Assembly: GCA_963920665.1 (NCBI GenBank)
Contig: OY987269.1
Location: 6,202,501 to 6,266,500 of the forward strand
Source: Straminergon stramineum
Taxonomy: Eukaryota; Streptophyta; Bryopsida; Hypnales; Calliergonaceae
DNA length: 64,000 nt
Direction of reading: 5' to 3'
The first letter of the stretch is position 1. Each line of letters starts with the position of its first letter. A program made the position numbers and the translations under genes. Below the pieces are notes generated by a model, which did not search any database, had not been told where the DNA came from, and worked only from the letters and a program-made list of their open reading frames with translations. Below are positions 62,405 through 64,000 of the stretch, piece after piece.

Positions 62405-62925
62405 CACAGAGAATCTCACGCCTTCGATTAGGGTTTGGTTTCGAAAGCCTTCAGCATTGCAGTAGATCATCACAGGAAGGCTCATATCCAACATGCCCGT
62501 AATTAGGGTTTATTTTCGTGGGATCGCAACAGTGCAGTATGTCCATAGAAGCCTTGTCTTGTCTCCGACATACCAAATATTAGGGTTTTGAACTCACACG
62601 CCTCTGAGATTGCAGTAGACCAGTAGTCTGTCCTAGAAAGAGAGCCTCTTGTCTGAAATTGGGGTTTGTTTTCGCGAAAATGCAGCAGTCTGTCGTGTAA
62701 ATGCCTGTCTTGTCTCCGAAATGCCAGAAATGAGGGTTGGGATTCGCGAGCCTTCCAGATTGCAGTACTCTAACATAAATGCTTCTCTTGTCTCCGAAAT
62801 GCCAGAAATTCGGGGTGGGATTCGCGAGCCTCCAAGATTGCAGTAGTCTGACCTACAGTAAGCTATTTCGCTCCGAAATCAGGTTTTGATATCGGACGCC
62901 TTCAAGGTCGCGCATCCCTCACCCC
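62405..62925 (-). repeat. Seven tandem ~78-bp units directly after the TauD-like gene
   Basis: Marker block CTCCGAAATGCCAGAAAT..GGGTTGGGATTCGCGAGCCTTC..GATTGCAGTAG occurs, with variation, near 62414, 62490, 62566, 62651, 62715, 62794 and 62872. It abuts the stop codon of the dioxygenase (62926-62928). Units at the left keep ATTAGGGTTT telo-box-like words. Confidence 0.7.
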
Positions 62926-63342
62926 TTAAAAAGGTTTGTCCCCGAGAATCGTGGCGCGGTTCATGATCCTTCGGTGCGGGAGGTAATCCGCCACGCCGTA
63001 GTGCTGCGTGACCCGGTTATCCCAAAACGCAACGTCGTCCTTCTGCCACTTCCACCGCAACGTGAACTCCGGCTTGGTCGCATGCGCGAACAGGAACCCA
63101 AGCAACGCGTCGCTCTCGGCTTTTGCCACGTCCACGATTCGAGTCAGGAAGCCCTCGCTGACGAACAGCGCCTTCCGTCCACTGACGGGGTGGGTGCGAA
63201 TCAGGGGATGGACCACGGGGGGGTTCTTCTTGACGGCGTTTTGCCAGAGGGCCGTGGGGTCTCCGCGGCCGGAGTAGTGGTATCGTGGTGCGGAGAATTG
63301 CTTGACGAAGCTGTGTTCCGCGTGGAGCCCGAGGAGGAAGTC
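62926..63342 (-). CDS. TauD/TfdA-family 2-oxoglutarate dioxygenase, last exon (gene continues to the right)
   Basis: Fe(II)/2-oxoglutarate dioxygenase of the taurine/alkylsulfonate (TauD/TfdA) family; the substrate in plants is not known to me. Only the last exon is in the window: acceptor TTTTGCAG then GACTTC at 63342, stop TAA at 62926-62928, 138 residues. Visible family signatures are [42 protein letters not shown] with the C-terminal iron-binding His, and [14 protein letters not shown] with the Arg that binds 2-oxoglutarate. The N-terminal HxD iron motif must lie in upstream exons beyond 64000. The exon is GC-rich while its intron is AT-rich, and it is bracketed by tandem arrays on both sides (62405-62925 and 63370-63990). 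Confidence 0.85.
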   Translation of the reverse strand, partial: DFLLGLHAEHSFVKQFSAPRYHYSGRGDPTALWQNAVKKNPPVVHPLIRTHPVSGRKALFVSEGFLTRIVDVAKAESDALLGFLFAHATKPEFTLRWKWQKDDVAFWDNRVTQHYGVADYLPHRRIMNRATILGDKPF

Positions 63343-63369
63343 CTGCAAAATTGTTGGATTAGCGACAAG

Positions 63370-63990
63370 GAATGAATGTATATGTACACTACTGCGTTCC
63401 TTAGTTTTGATGCCATTTGATTTAGTGAGGTACCGGGAATTCCTTGGTGAATCCTGAATTTTTACAAAATATTTTTCTTACTGGTAGTGCAGCCAGGTTA
63501 CTGACAATCAGTGATAGTCTCTATATATTTTCAAAATGAACAAAATTTGCAAAATTAGCAATAAGTTAAGATTTTGTGTGTACCATATCGTATTTGTGCT
63601 ATTTGATTTAATACAGGAGCTTATGGGACCGGGAAATTCTCAAAATTATTTTCTTACGGGCAGTACATTTTAGCGGGTGGCAATGAATGATGTTCTTATG
63701 TATTTCTAGAAGTATCAAAATGTAGTATTTGAATCAAGGTACGAGTGTATCTGTATCTGTACTCTATTGCGTTCGTTAGTATTCATGCCATTTGCTTCAG
63801 TACGTGAGAGTAAGTTACTGGGAATTCCTTCCTGAATCCTGGAATTCACAAAATAAGTTCCTTACTGGTTGTGCACCTCAGTGACTGCCAATCAATGATG
63901 TTATGTATTTTCAAAATTAGCAGAATAACTATGTCCTTTGGCTTTCGACTGCCGTTTTGGTAGAAAACTGTAGAAGTTTTGAATAAGGTT
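63370..63990 (-). repeat. Three tandem ~190-bp units in the TauD-like intron
   Basis: Units near 63380, 63570 and 63745 share CACTACTGCGTTCCTTAG/CTCTATTGCGTTCGTTAG, GATGCCATTTG, CCGGGAATTC/CTGGGAATTC, TTCTTACTGGTAGTGCA and CAATCAGTGATRTT-like blocks. The intron runs past the window edge. Confidence 0.65.
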
Positions 63991-64000
63991 GCAGCAATTG

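Overview
The window reads as nuclear DNA of a land plant that still makes swimming sperm. Six to seven plant genes with short GT-AG introns lie in long AT-rich intergenic DNA full of small transposon relics. The plant affiliation rests on an LHT-type amino acid transporter, an LRR receptor kinase, a hydroxyproline O-arabinosyltransferase, an eight-cysteine lipid-transfer protein and an isoprenylcysteine methylesterase. The gene order also includes a CFAP57-type axonemal protein, which flowering plants lack. Together these point to a bryophyte, lycophyte or fern. The short introns and gene spacing make me lean to a bryophyte, but I cannot fix the species.

Layout. 1-1.0 kb: 3' half of an LHT-like transporter (+). 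2.3-13.4 kb: an 18-exon CFAP57-like gene (+), with every splice phase consistent but one in-frame TAG in exon 1. 14.5-19.4 kb: an isoprenylcysteine methylesterase-like gene (-), convergent with CFAP57. 19.7-29 kb: a dense cluster of MITE-like elements. 29.2-30.6 kb: an intact single-exon HARBI1/ALP1-like gene (-) with substituted catalytic acids. 31.8-44 kb: repeats and more MITEs. 44.4-47.0 kb: a SOBIR1-like receptor kinase (+). 49.0-49.4 kb: a lipid-transfer protein (-). 49.9-55.0 kb: MITEs, one nested in another. 55.4-59.2 kb: HPAT, 8 exons (-). 62.9 kb to the right edge: last exon of a TauD-family dioxygenase (-).

Two patterns cut across the window. First, at least ten elements in several families end in CCCCT...AGGGG and most sit in TTAA, the target signature of piggyBac-type elements. 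No matching transposase is present here. Separate families have TA targets (mariner-like) and a TAA target (PIF/Harbinger-like). Second, most of the GC-richer genes carry short tandem arrays (2-7 copies of 75-340 bp) at exon-intron edges, UTRs or stop codons. In the methylesterase gene the repeated unit itself contains the real splice acceptor or splice donor, so the introns hold several decoy splice sites. The same gene hosts a decayed copy of a CFAP57 exon with its flanking introns.

The genes do not form a pathway. They are independent loci for nutrient uptake, sperm motility, prenyl-protein modification, receptor signalling, cuticle or wall lipid transfer, wall glycoprotein glycosylation and 2-oxoglutarate oxidation. 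All coordinates, splice sites and homologies come from reading the sequence by eye; no alignments or database searches were run.
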